Below are positions 1-7,195 of a stretch of 16,022 bases of DNA, piece by piece. The stretch lies in assembly GCA_955652655.1 (NCBI GenBank), contig CATPCK010000784.1, positions 1 through 16,022 of the forward strand. Direction: 5' to 3'. The translations under genes were made by a program, and so were the position numbers. The notes under the pieces were generated by a model. It worked only from the letters and a program-made list of their open reading frames with translations, had not been told where the DNA came from and did not search any database. This DNA comes from an uncultured Ktedonobacteraceae bacterium (lineage in GTDB: Bacteria > Chloroflexota > Ktedonobacteria > Ktedonobacterales > Ktedonobacteraceae). Each line of letters starts with the position of its first letter. Position 1 is the first letter of the stretch.

Positions 1-791
1 GAATATGACGTATCCGCACCGCCGAATCTGTCTTGTTGACGTGCTGTCCGCCGGCCCCTGTCGAGAGGTACGTGTCCATTTCAATATCTTCGGGACGAAT
101 CGTAATCTCGATCGCATCCTCTATGTCGGGCATGACCTCGACCTTAGCAAACGAGGTATGGCGGCGATGTGCAGCATCAAAAGGCGAGAGACGGATCAGC
201 CGGTGAGTCCCTATCTCTGATCGCAAGTGGCCATACGCGTAGCGGCCCCTGATTTCGACGGTGACACTTTTAATGCCAGCTTCTTCACCCTCGCTGTAAT
301 CATAGATTTCCGTGCGGAACTTATGCTGCTCCGCCCAGCGCAGATACATGCGTAACAGCATTTCAGCCCAATCCTGTGCGTCGACACCACCGCTGCCAGC
401 GTGAATACTCAGAATCGCGTCGCGCTCGTCATGCTCTCCGCTCAACATCAGCGAGAATTGCAGTTCCTCAACTTTTTTCTCGATCTCGGCCACCGACTGC
501 GCCACCTCTTCCTGCATCTCTTCATCTGGCTCCTCCTCCAACAATTGAGCCAATCCCAGCAGGTCCTTCAGTTGCGTGTCAATATCTTCCCACGTGGTGA
601 CCTCTTCGCGCAGCGCGTTCAACTGCTGCATTTGTGCCTGAGCCTTGCGGTTATCGGACCAGAAATCCTCCGCCATGCTCTCGGTCTCAAGCGTGCTTAT
701 TTGCTTTTTCTTAGTAACCAGGTCAAAGACGCACCATAGTTTTCTGGACGCGTCCTTGTAGTCGTTCAATTTGAGATGTTAGTTCATTCAT
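1..791 (-). CDS. prfB: Peptide chain release factor 2 (RF2), N-terminal part, with programmed +1 frameshift; cut by window start
   Basis: RF2 recognises UAA and UGA stop codons and triggers peptide release on the ribosome. The first frame begins at ATG 791-789, runs 22 codons and meets TGA at 725-723 inside the slippery sequence CTT TGA C. Reading resumes one base on with GAC at 724-722 and stays open to the window edge, giving about 263 of the usual roughly 365 residues. Seen in the second frame: AGSGGVDAQDWAEMLLRMY, the stop-codon-reading tripeptide SPF (codons at 187-179) and the peptidyl-transferase GGQ motif (52-44). The rest of the C-terminal domain lies outside the window. It follows lon by 57 bases on the same strand. 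The start is not backed by a Shine-Dalgarno; an in-frame ATG at 830-828 would add 13 residues, but 22 codons before the shift matches the usual RF2 layout (about 24-25) better. Identity is certain; the exact start is less so. Confidence 0.95.
722..735 (-). promoter_or_regulatory. prfB: Programmed +1 ribosomal frameshift site of prfB
   Basis: On the minus strand the sequence reads GGTG CGT CTT TGA C. CTT (728-726) is the slippery codon and TGA (725-723) the in-frame stop that RF2 itself decodes. The GGTG at 735-732 can pair with the end of 16S rRNA and sits three bases before CTT, the same spacing as the internal Shine-Dalgarno in E. coli prfB, though it is shorter than the usual AGGGGG. When RF2 is scarce the ribosome pauses and slips to GAC, producing full-length RF2. 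This is the known autoregulation of the gene; the protein homology switches frame exactly here. Confidence 0.93.
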
Positions 792-798
792 GTCGTAT

Positions 799-804
799 AT
801 TGTA
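799..804 (-). promoter_or_regulatory. Candidate -10 element (TACAAT) just before prfB
   Basis: TACAAT lies only seven bases upstream of the ATG at 791, so transcription from it would begin at or next to the start codon and give a leaderless message. No Shine-Dalgarno is visible in the 20 bases before the ATG, which fits. The -35 at 17-base spacing (TACCTT, 827-822) is poor. prfB may also be read through from lon. Confidence 0.4.
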
Positions 805-848
805 GCACTTTTTGAGTGTTTAAGGTACATCTCTTTGGCCCGCTCTTT

Positions 849-3404
849 TCACCTGTCGGCTGTAGAGGTGTTTCTGGCCCCTATTCTATCATGTACAGGT
901 GGCAGCACGGCGTTCCTCACCAGGGGATGCGCACCTGTTTTCTTTTGCACAGGTTTCTCGCTGCTACTGCGCTGTGCCACCCCATTCACATCAAGTGCAA
1001 GGGGTGCTTCGTGCAGTGCAACCGCGATAACATCGTCCATGCGTTCGACTGGCACAAAACGGATTTCGCGCAGAATTTCACGCGGCACATCTTCCAGGTC
1101 TTTCATGTTGCGTTTCGGAAGGATAAACGTCTGTATCCCCGCGCGATGGGCCGCCAATACTTTCTCTTTGAGGCCCCCAATGGGCAGGACGCGTCCACGC
1201 AGCGTGATCTCTCCGGTCATGGCAACATCGCGACGTGTGGCCCGTCTGGTCAGCGCTGAAATCAGCGCCGTTGCCATAGTGATGCCGGCCGATGGTCCAT
1301 CCTTCGGAATAGAGCCTGCGGGCAGGTGCACGTGGATATCGTACTTCTCGTAAAAACGTGCCTCCAGACCGAATTGACCCGCGCGTGAACGCGCGTAAGA
1401 GAGTGCCGCCTGGGCCGATTCCTTCATCACGTCGCCGAGTTGTCCCGTCAATGTCAGGTTGCCCCGCCCATCCATCAACGTCGCTTCCACAGTGGTCAAA
1501 TCACCGCCTGAACTGGTCCATGCCACGCCCGTTGCCACACCTATTTCGTCTTCATCCTCCGCCTGCCCATAAAATTGTCTCTGCGGGCCGAGATAATCAG
1601 GAATCTTCTCTGCCGTAACTTTCGTTTTCGTCCGTCGACCCTCCGCCACTTTGCGTGCCACTTTGCGCATCACCGAGGCTATCTCACGTTCCAGGTTGCG
1701 CACTCCTGCTTCAAACGTGTATTCACGGATGATGCGATGCACTGCTTCATCATGTATCTCGACGCGCGACGGCTTGAGACCATGCTCGCTCATCTGCTTA
1801 GGGATGAGAAACTGGCGCGCGATATGTAATTTCTCTTCTTCGGTGTATCCCGGAAGCTCAATAACCTCGAGGCGATCGCGCAGCGCGGCAGGAATTGGGT
1901 GTAAAACATTGGCCGTCGTGAGGAAGATCACCTTAGAAAGATCGTAAGGAATCTCCAGGTAGTGGTCCGAGAAGGCATAGTTCTGCTCCGGATCTAGCAC
2001 TTCTAAAAGTGCCGCGGAGGGGTCGCCCCGGAAGTCTGCCCCGATCTTATCGATCTCATCCAACACGAACAATGGGTTGGTAGTCCCTGCCGTCTTCATT
2101 GTCTGCAAAATACGACCCGGCAACGCCCCCACATACGTGCGGCGGTGCCCTCGAATCTCGGCTTCATCGTGGACTCCTCCTAACGATAGCCGCACAAATT
2201 TACGGTTGAGCGCCTCGGCTATTGAGCGCCCCAGGGAAGTTTTACCCACTCCCGGCGGCCCAACAAAGCACAGTATCGGGCTGCGCATCGTCCGCGAGAG
2301 TTTACGCACCGCGATATACTCAAGAATGCGCTCTTTGACCTTTTCCAGGCCGTAATGATTCTCTTCGAGGATGTTCGCCGCCTCCCGTATATCCAGTCGG
2401 TCGACCGTCGCCTGGCTCCAGGGTAGATTAACTAGCCAATCCAGGTAGCTACGCACTACTCCCCCCTCGGGCGCCATTGAGGGTATGGCATTGAGCCGCT
2501 CCAACTCTTTATTTGCCCGTGCTCTCACCTCGTCAGGCATTCCACTGCTGAGTATCTTCTCGTGCAACTCTTGATTTTCACGCATGGTCGGGTCGATCTC
2601 GCCTAATTCCCGCTGGATTGCCTTGAGCTGTTCACGCAGAAAATAATCGCGTTGCGTTTTATCGACCTCTTGCTGGACCTGGTTATGAATCTGGCTCTCT
2701 AATTCCAGGATGTGTAATTCTTTTGAAAGCAGGATGCTAACCTTTTGCAGTCGCTCTTCAACATGAAAGGTTTCCAGGTTATCCTGGCGTATCGCGATAG
2801 GCGGGTCAATTGATGAGACGATAAAATCTGCCAGCCAACCGGGCTTGTCGATATTCATCGCGGTTATATAAGCTTCATCCGGGAGCGAATGGCTCAACCT
2901 GATGCATTTCTCAAAGAGCACGAGGACCGCCCGCATCAAGGCCTCTATGGCAAGCGTTTGTTCCACATCTTCCTTCACCGCTGCTAGCCGCGCTCGTATA
3001 AAAGGCGTCAGTTGCGTATACTCCAGGCATCGTAAGCGCCGTCGTCCGCGAATGAGCACACTGGTTGTACCGTCAGGCATCTTCAGCAGGCGATCAACAG
3101 TCCCTTCTACTCCAACATTATAAAGATCCTCGGGACGTGGTTCTTCGAGTTCCTCATCGAGCTGTGTCACCACAAAAACAGTGCGATCTGTGCCCATTGC
3201 CTCTTCAAGCGCTTTCATCGAATTGTCTCGCCCGACCAGCAGTGGCACAAGGATATTGGGCACGAGCACTGTATTGCGTATAGGTAATACAGGCATTTCA
3301 AATATTTCCGGCTCGCTCTCCTCCGCTTCGACCGGTGCCCCTTCTACTGGCTCATGCTCGCCTTTAGGCCGCTTAGTAGTGGCAGCCAGGGTGGTTTTCT
3401 TCAT
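849..3404 (-). CDS. lon: ATP-dependent protease Lon (LonA type)
   Basis: Cytoplasmic AAA+ serine protease that unfolds and degrades damaged and regulatory proteins. 851 residues, with all LonA parts in order: an N-terminal substrate-binding domain (about 36-230, starting FEMPVLPIRNTVLVPN), a coiled helical region (about 230-330), the ATPase module with Walker A GPPGVGKT at 382-389 and Walker B LFVLDEID at 445-452, and a C-terminal protease domain with the Ser-Lys dyad Ser705 (KDGPSAG) and Lys746 (GGLKEK). The protein starts with a charged stretch of about 35 residues. It ends with a polar tail of about 50 residues past the usual end near VIAVALHEA, longer than in E. coli Lon (784 residues). 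The start at 3404 has only a weak ribosome site (AGGGAAG, about 12 bases upstream). It has its own promoter in the divergent region and is followed by prfB. Confidence 0.97.
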   Translation of the reverse strand: MKKTTLAATTKRPKGEHEPVEGAPVEAEESEPEIFEMPVLPIRNTVLVPNILVPLLVGRDNSMKALEEAMGTDRTVFVVTQLDEELEEPRPEDLYNVGVEGTVDRLLKMPDGTTSVLIRGRRRLRCLEYTQLTPFIRARLAAVKEDVEQTLAIEALMRAVLVLFEKCIRLSHSLPDEAYITAMNIDKPGWLADFIVSSIDPPIAIRQDNLETFHVEERLQKVSILLSKELHILELESQIHNQVQQEVDKTQRDYFLREQLKAIQRELGEIDPTMRENQELHEKILSSGMPDEVRARANKELERLNAIPSMAPEGGVVRSYLDWLVNLPWSQATVDRLDIREAANILEENHYGLEKVKERILEYIAVRKLSRTMRSPILCFVGPPGVGKTSLGRSIAEALNRKFVRLSLGGVHDEAEIRGHRRTYVGALPGRILQTMKTAGTTNPLFVLDEIDKIGADFRGDPSAALLEVLDPEQNYAFSDHYLEIPYDLSKVIFLTTANVLHPIPAALRDRLEVIELPGYTEEEKLHIARQFLIPKQMSEHGLKPSRVEIHDEAVHRIIREYTFEAGVRNLEREIASVMRKVARKVAEGRRTKTKVTAEKIPDYLGPQRQFYGQAEDEDEIGVATGVAWTSSGGDLTTVEATLMDGRGNLTLTGQLGDVMKESAQAALSYARSRAGQFGLEARFYEKYDIHVHLPAGSIPKDGPSAGITMATALISALTRRATRRDVAMTGEITLRGRVLPIGGLKEKVLAAHRAGIQTFILPKRNMKDLEDVPREILREIRFVPVERMDDVIAVALHEAPLALDVNGVAQRSSSEKPVQKKTGAHPLVRNAVLPPVHDRIGARNTSTADR

Positions 3405-3464
3405 AATACTCTGTTCTTCCCTCTCAACGGGTAACGTTAATGGTTCCGCCTATTGGTTCTCCAA

Positions 3465-3493
3465 ATTATAACGTACGAGCCATAGTGAAGCAA
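3465..3493 (-). promoter_or_regulatory. Probable sigma-70-type promoter for lon
   Basis: On the minus strand a consensus TATAAT (3470-3465) is preceded at exactly 17 bases by TTGCTT (3493-3488). Initiation would be expected near 3458, leaving a leader of about 50 bases before the lon ATG. I saw no clear heat-shock operator of the CIRCE or HAIR type next to it; an 8-base palindrome TAACGTTA lies in the leader at 3432-3439. Confidence 0.6.
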
Positions 3494-3582
3494 CAAAAGA
3501 TGTGCTTTTATATATACGTCTGGCGAAGTTGATTTGGAATATGTATGGTTGAAGGATGTCACCCGCATATAGCCGGCCAAAG

Positions 3583-3591
3583 TGGTATAAT
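3583..3591 (+). promoter_or_regulatory. Extended -10 promoter for the two-component operon
   Basis: TGGTATAAT is a perfect extended -10 (TGn followed by TATAAT). No good -35 lies 17 bases upstream (CCGCAT), as is common for extended -10 promoters. Initiation would be near 3598, leaving about 50 bases of leader with GAGGAG (3634-3639) eight bases before the histidine kinase ATG. The whole 3405-3647 gap is AT-richer than the flanking genes and otherwise holds no gene. Confidence 0.6.
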
Positions 3592-3647
3592 ACACAAATA
3601 TCGATACTTGTGGATCACCCGACAGAACTCATTGAGGAGTACTGGCC

Positions 3648-6407
3648 ATGCTGCATTTCATGCGCCGCTCTCTCCTGTTCCAGTTATTGAGCGTGTATCT
3701 GCTCTTTGTCATCGTCGTGCTGCTCGGAGGCCTGGGAGTCAACGCTGCGGTCGCGCAGCAGCTAAGCATTGACGCCCAGGCATCAGACCAGGCACTGGCA
3801 CAGGAGATCGCGGTTGAGACCAACCTCCATCTGCTCGACGCCGAGAACTCGCTTGTCGCGCTCAGCAAACTTACGGTAAAGGCCAATACGCCTGTTGCGA
3901 TGGAGAGCATCTTCCAGGCTTTCCTGGCCGCTCGCAACGACGTGGATCACATTTACTTTCTCGACCCGCTGGGCGCCATAAGCGTCTCCTGCCCACAGTT
4001 GCCAGGCCAGTGCCAGGATAGGTTAGTGGCGGAGTTCTCGCCGCCCAATGTCATCGAGCGGGCCATTGCCCCCCAGCTCCACCCTCACCCGGTCTTCGAG
4101 GTGGGCGCTGTGGTTGAACCAACCTTCAACGCTGGCGTCATCATCGCTGAACCTGTACATGATAGCAGTGGGAAGTTAGTCGGCATCATAGCAACCAACT
4201 TCTCACTTGGCGATCTCAGCGAACCCCTGAAGGCCGTCGTCAAGGCGCAGCAAGATCAGGGCCGCCGCCTCATGATCAGCCTCATCGACGATCGCGGTGA
4301 ACTCATCGCCACCCCAGACCCCGGGCGGATCTTGCAGACGGTCCTGGATGAGCTGCCGGGCGCCGACCAGGCGCTGCACGGCAACGTGGCTTCCAGTCAG
4401 GGACCGGGGCCAGGTGGCCAGGACTGGCTCTTCAGTTCCGTTCCCGTCCCGGATGCCCACTGGGCTGTCGTCGTGCAGAGGCCTGCAAGCGAGGCGCTGG
4501 CCGTCATCGCGCAGTTCCATCTCTGGTTGCTGGCAGCAGCGCTGCTCTTCGCCATCGGCGGCCTGCTGTTCTGGCTAATACTGCTTAGCCGCGTCATCCG
4601 CCCCCTTCATACACTCGCCATCCAGCACCAGGCACTGCCTGCCTCGGAGCAATCTATCCCGGTACATGCCACCGTGCTCTCTGGGCGTGATGACGAGGTT
4701 GGCGACCTGGCACGCTCGCTTGTCCGTCTGGAGCTCGACGGGCTGGAAAAACTTGGTGAACTGCGAACCCTGCTCGAAACGTCGAACGCCGTGGTCGGGT
4801 CGCTTGAACCACACGCCGTGGTCAGAAAGATTATTCGCGAGGTGCGACGGCTGGTGGACGTGCAGGCTGCAGCGGTGCTCCTGCCAGACGAGCACGGAGC
4901 GCTGCGCGTGCAGGTCAGCGATGGCCATAGTGAGCGCTACAACCATATGCTCTCCCTCTCCCCTGAGAATGCCAGTTCAACTGCCGTGCTGGCACTACGC
5001 GACGGCAAGCCGGTGCAGAAATTGCTCGCTCCCGAGTGGCCAGTGCCATCGTTCTCCTACGACGAAGGATTCCGTGCGGTGCTGGCGATCCCGATCATCA
5101 GTCGACATGCAGGAAGTGTGGTCCTGCTCGTGCATCGCACCGAGCCCCATCCCTTCAACCAGAACGAGATCGACTTACTGCTGACGTTCGCCAACTACGC
5201 TACACTTGCCTGGGAACACGCGGTGCTCTACGAGCGCAGCGATGAGCGGCTCCGCGAGGTGGCACAAGAGAACGAGCGGCTGTACCAGCGGGCCTCGGAG
5301 GAGAAGCAGAAGCTGGAGGCGATCATGGGCAGCATGAGTGATGGGCTGGTGCTGACAGGCATCGACGGGAGAGTGCTGTATGCCAACCTGGGAGCCAGTA
5401 ATATTGTGGACCTACCAGGCGAGGCGCTGGAGCGTCACCACATCAGCGCGCTCTACAATGCGCTGCGCAAGAGGGCGGTGGACCCTGCGGATGGTGAGCG
5501 CGCCCTTGCTCAGGCTGAATCTGCTGATGCCACGGAGTTGTTTGTTGAGATCATGCGCTATGGTCGGCGCCGTGCCATCCACTTGCGACTGTTCGACGTG
5601 GGTGACGAGTCAGGGCGAGCCATTGGGCGCGGCCTGCTGCTGCGCGATGTGACTCGTGAGCGCGAGCTCGATGAGTTCAAGACGACGTTGCTGGCAGCGG
5701 TCGGCCATGAATTGCGTACGCCGCTGGCAGCGATCAAAGGCCATGCCTCGACGCTGCTTCAGAAAGACGTGACCTGGTCACGTGCTGACCAGCACCATTT
5801 CCTGCAGACGATCAGCAGCGAAACCGATCGGCTGGCGCAGCTCGTCAGCAACCTGCTTGACCTCTCACGTCAGGAAGCCGGGCTGCTCACCCTCAATCGT
5901 GTACCCACCCGGGTGCAGGATCTCGTAGTGAGGACCATCGAGTACCTGAGTTCCCAGGGAGTCACAATAGCTTCGCATATCCCCGATGAACTGCCTCTGG
6001 TCAACGTGGACAGCGCGCGCATAGAGGTCGTGCTCCACAACCTGGTCGCCAATGCGCTAGTATATGGTGCGGGCGAAGTGCGCATCACTGCTGAGAGGCG
6101 GGACGATAAAATTGTCGTCTCAGTTTCGGACAATGGGCCTGGCATCGCCCCCGACGAGCTGCCACATGTGTTCGAGCGTTTCTACCGGGCGCTGCATGGC
6201 CGCCAGCAGCGTTCTGGTGGCACTGGCCTCGGACTGGCCATCTGCAAAGCCTTCATTGAGGCACACGGAAGCGTCATCTGGGCGGAGAGCAGCGTGCAAG
6301 GAACGACTATCTCATTCTCGCTGCCGCTCGTCTCGTCGGCCATAGTCGCAGTAGACGTTGAGACGATGGCAACGGGACCCTCAGCAAAGGAACGGAGGGG
6401 CGTATGA
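3648..6407 (+). CDS. Membrane-bound sensor histidine kinase (Cache-HAMP-GAF-PAS-HisKA-HATPase)
   Basis: Senses a signal outside the cell and phosphorylates the response regulator encoded next. 919 residues. Transmembrane helix 1 is at about 10-32 and helix 2 at about 290-314; the roughly 255-residue segment between them looks like a Cache-type ligand-binding domain (strand patterns such as HIYFLDPLGAISVS, and WAVVVQRP near the second helix) with two close cysteines, C115 and C122. Then come HAMP (about 311-365), GAF (about 380-525), a short coiled coil (about 527-557), PAS (about 555-665), HisKA with phospho-acceptor His687 (VGHELRTP), and HATPase with N-box Asn802, G1 DNGPGIAP (828-835), F-box VFERFYR and G2 GGTGLGLA. 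All catalytic boxes are intact. The GAGGAG ribosome site fixes the start. The stop overlaps the regulator's start by four bases (ATGA), implying coupled translation. The ligand is unknown. Confidence 0.92.
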   Translation: MLHFMRRSLLFQLLSVYLLFVIVVLLGGLGVNAAVAQQLSIDAQASDQALAQEIAVETNLHLLDAENSLVALSKLTVKANTPVAMESIFQAFLAARNDVDHIYFLDPLGAISVSCPQLPGQCQDRLVAEFSPPNVIERAIAPQLHPHPVFEVGAVVEPTFNAGVIIAEPVHDSSGKLVGIIATNFSLGDLSEPLKAVVKAQQDQGRRLMISLIDDRGELIATPDPGRILQTVLDELPGADQALHGNVASSQGPGPGGQDWLFSSVPVPDAHWAVVVQRPASEALAVIAQFHLWLLAAALLFAIGGLLFWLILLSRVIRPLHTLAIQHQALPASEQSIPVHATVLSGRDDEVGDLARSLVRLELDGLEKLGELRTLLETSNAVVGSLEPHAVVRKIIREVRRLVDVQAAAVLLPDEHGALRVQVSDGHSERYNHMLSLSPENASSTAVLALRDGKPVQKLLAPEWPVPSFSYDEGFRAVLAIPIISRHAGSVVLLVHRTEPHPFNQNEIDLLLTFANYATLAWEHAVLYERSDERLREVAQENERLYQRASEEKQKLEAIMGSMSDGLVLTGIDGRVLYANLGASNIVDLPGEALERHHISALYNALRKRAVDPADGERALAQAESADATELFVEIMRYGRRRAIHLRLFDVGDESGRAIGRGLLLRDVTRERELDEFKTTLLAAVGHELRTPLAAIKGHASTLLQKDVTWSRADQHHFLQTISSETDRLAQLVSNLLDLSRQEAGLLTLNRVPTRVQDLVVRTIEYLSSQGVTIASHIPDELPLVNVDSARIEVVLHNLVANALVYGAGEVRITAERRDDKIVVSVSDNGPGIAPDELPHVFERFYRALHGRQQRSGGTGLGLAICKAFIEAHGSVIWAESSVQGTTISFSLPLVSSAIVAVDVETMATGPSAKERRGV

Positions 6408-7177
6408 CGACGAAGGCGAAACGCATTCTGCTCGCCGAAGATGAAGTGGCCCTGCGCGATTTCGTGAGCCGGAACCTGCGCGCGCGTGGCTTTGAAGTAC
6501 TGGAAGCGAGCAATGGGTTGGAGGCTATGGCCCTGTGGGAGCGGGAAGACCCCCATCTGCTGATTCTGGATATCATGATGCCGCGCATGGACGGCCTCGA
6601 AGTCTGCCGCCGCGTGCGCGAGCACTCTGCCGTGCCCATCATTGTGTTGACTGCGCTGGATGCTGAAAGCGACAAGGTCTCTGTGCTTGATCTCGGCGCA
6701 GACGATTACCTGACCAAGCCCTTTGGCGTGGAAGAACTCCTGGCCCGTGTGCGCGCCGCGTTGCGTCGCACCCAGTGGGAAGTGATGTTGCCCACTGGCG
6801 ACATGAAACGATTTGGCGATCTCGAGATTGACCTGACGGGGCATATCGTGCGACTTCGAGGGGAGGAGGTGCGGCTATCGCCGACAGAGTTTTCTCTTCT
6901 GGGGCTGCTTGTCTCCAACGTAGGCAAGGTACTCACTCATCGCGTGCTGCTGCAGAGTATTTGGGGTCCTGAATACGGCGGCGAGGCCGAGTATCTGCGT
7001 GTGTATATCAACCGTTTGCGCCAAAAGCTGGAGTCCGACCCTGCCCATCCGCGCTACTTACTCACCGAGCCAGGCGTTGGCTATCGCTTTGTTGCGCCGG
7101 AAACCAGGGGAACTCGCAAGCTCCCTCCTCTAGCGAGCAACAGTAGCGACGAAGGTGCACACGCCGACAACGAATAA
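6404..7177 (+). CDS. Response regulator, OmpR/KdpE-like winged-helix DNA-binding protein
   Basis: Transcription regulator switched on by phosphorylation, partner of the upstream kinase. 257 residues. Receiver domain (about 7-120) with acidic pair Glu12/Asp13, phospho-acceptor Asp56 (LLILDIMMPRMDG), Thr83 and Lys105 (TKPF), followed by an OmpR-type winged-helix domain (about 135-235: SPTEFSLLGLLV, INRLRQKLE, GVGYRF). The C-terminal 22 residues are a polar tail. The overall style is close to KdpE, but no kdp transport genes are in the window, so that name is not justified. It ends 18 bases from the converging ThDP-enzyme gene; I see no clear terminator between them. Confidence 0.93.
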   Translation: MTTKAKRILLAEDEVALRDFVSRNLRARGFEVLEASNGLEAMALWEREDPHLLILDIMMPRMDGLEVCRRVREHSAVPIIVLTALDAESDKVSVLDLGADDYLTKPFGVEELLARVRAALRRTQWEVMLPTGDMKRFGDLEIDLTGHIVRLRGEEVRLSPTEFSLLGLLVSNVGKVLTHRVLLQSIWGPEYGGEAEYLRVYINRLRQKLESDPAHPRYLLTEPGVGYRFVAPETRGTRKLPPLASNSSDEGAHADNE

Positions 7178-7195
7178 CGCTGTCCCTACCCTACT

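Noticed and set aside
723..725. prfB as a pseudogene because of the in-frame TGA
   Set aside because: The stop lies exactly in the known CTT TGA C slip site and the homology continues in +1, which is the normal state of the gene.
376..739. Two overlapping plus-strand frames in the prfB region
   Set aside because: The minus strand gives a continuous RF2 sequence here after the frameshift; the plus-strand products are low-complexity and not protein-like.
6182..6844. Minus-strand frame of 220 codons across the kinase-regulator junction
   Set aside because: Both plus-strand genes are intact and their catalytic motifs cover this stretch.
6404..7177. Calling the regulator KdpE and the kinase KdpD
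   Set aside because: The kinase has Cache, HAMP, GAF and PAS domains and lacks the KdpD N-terminal and USP domains and its four clustered membrane helices; no kdpABC is seen.
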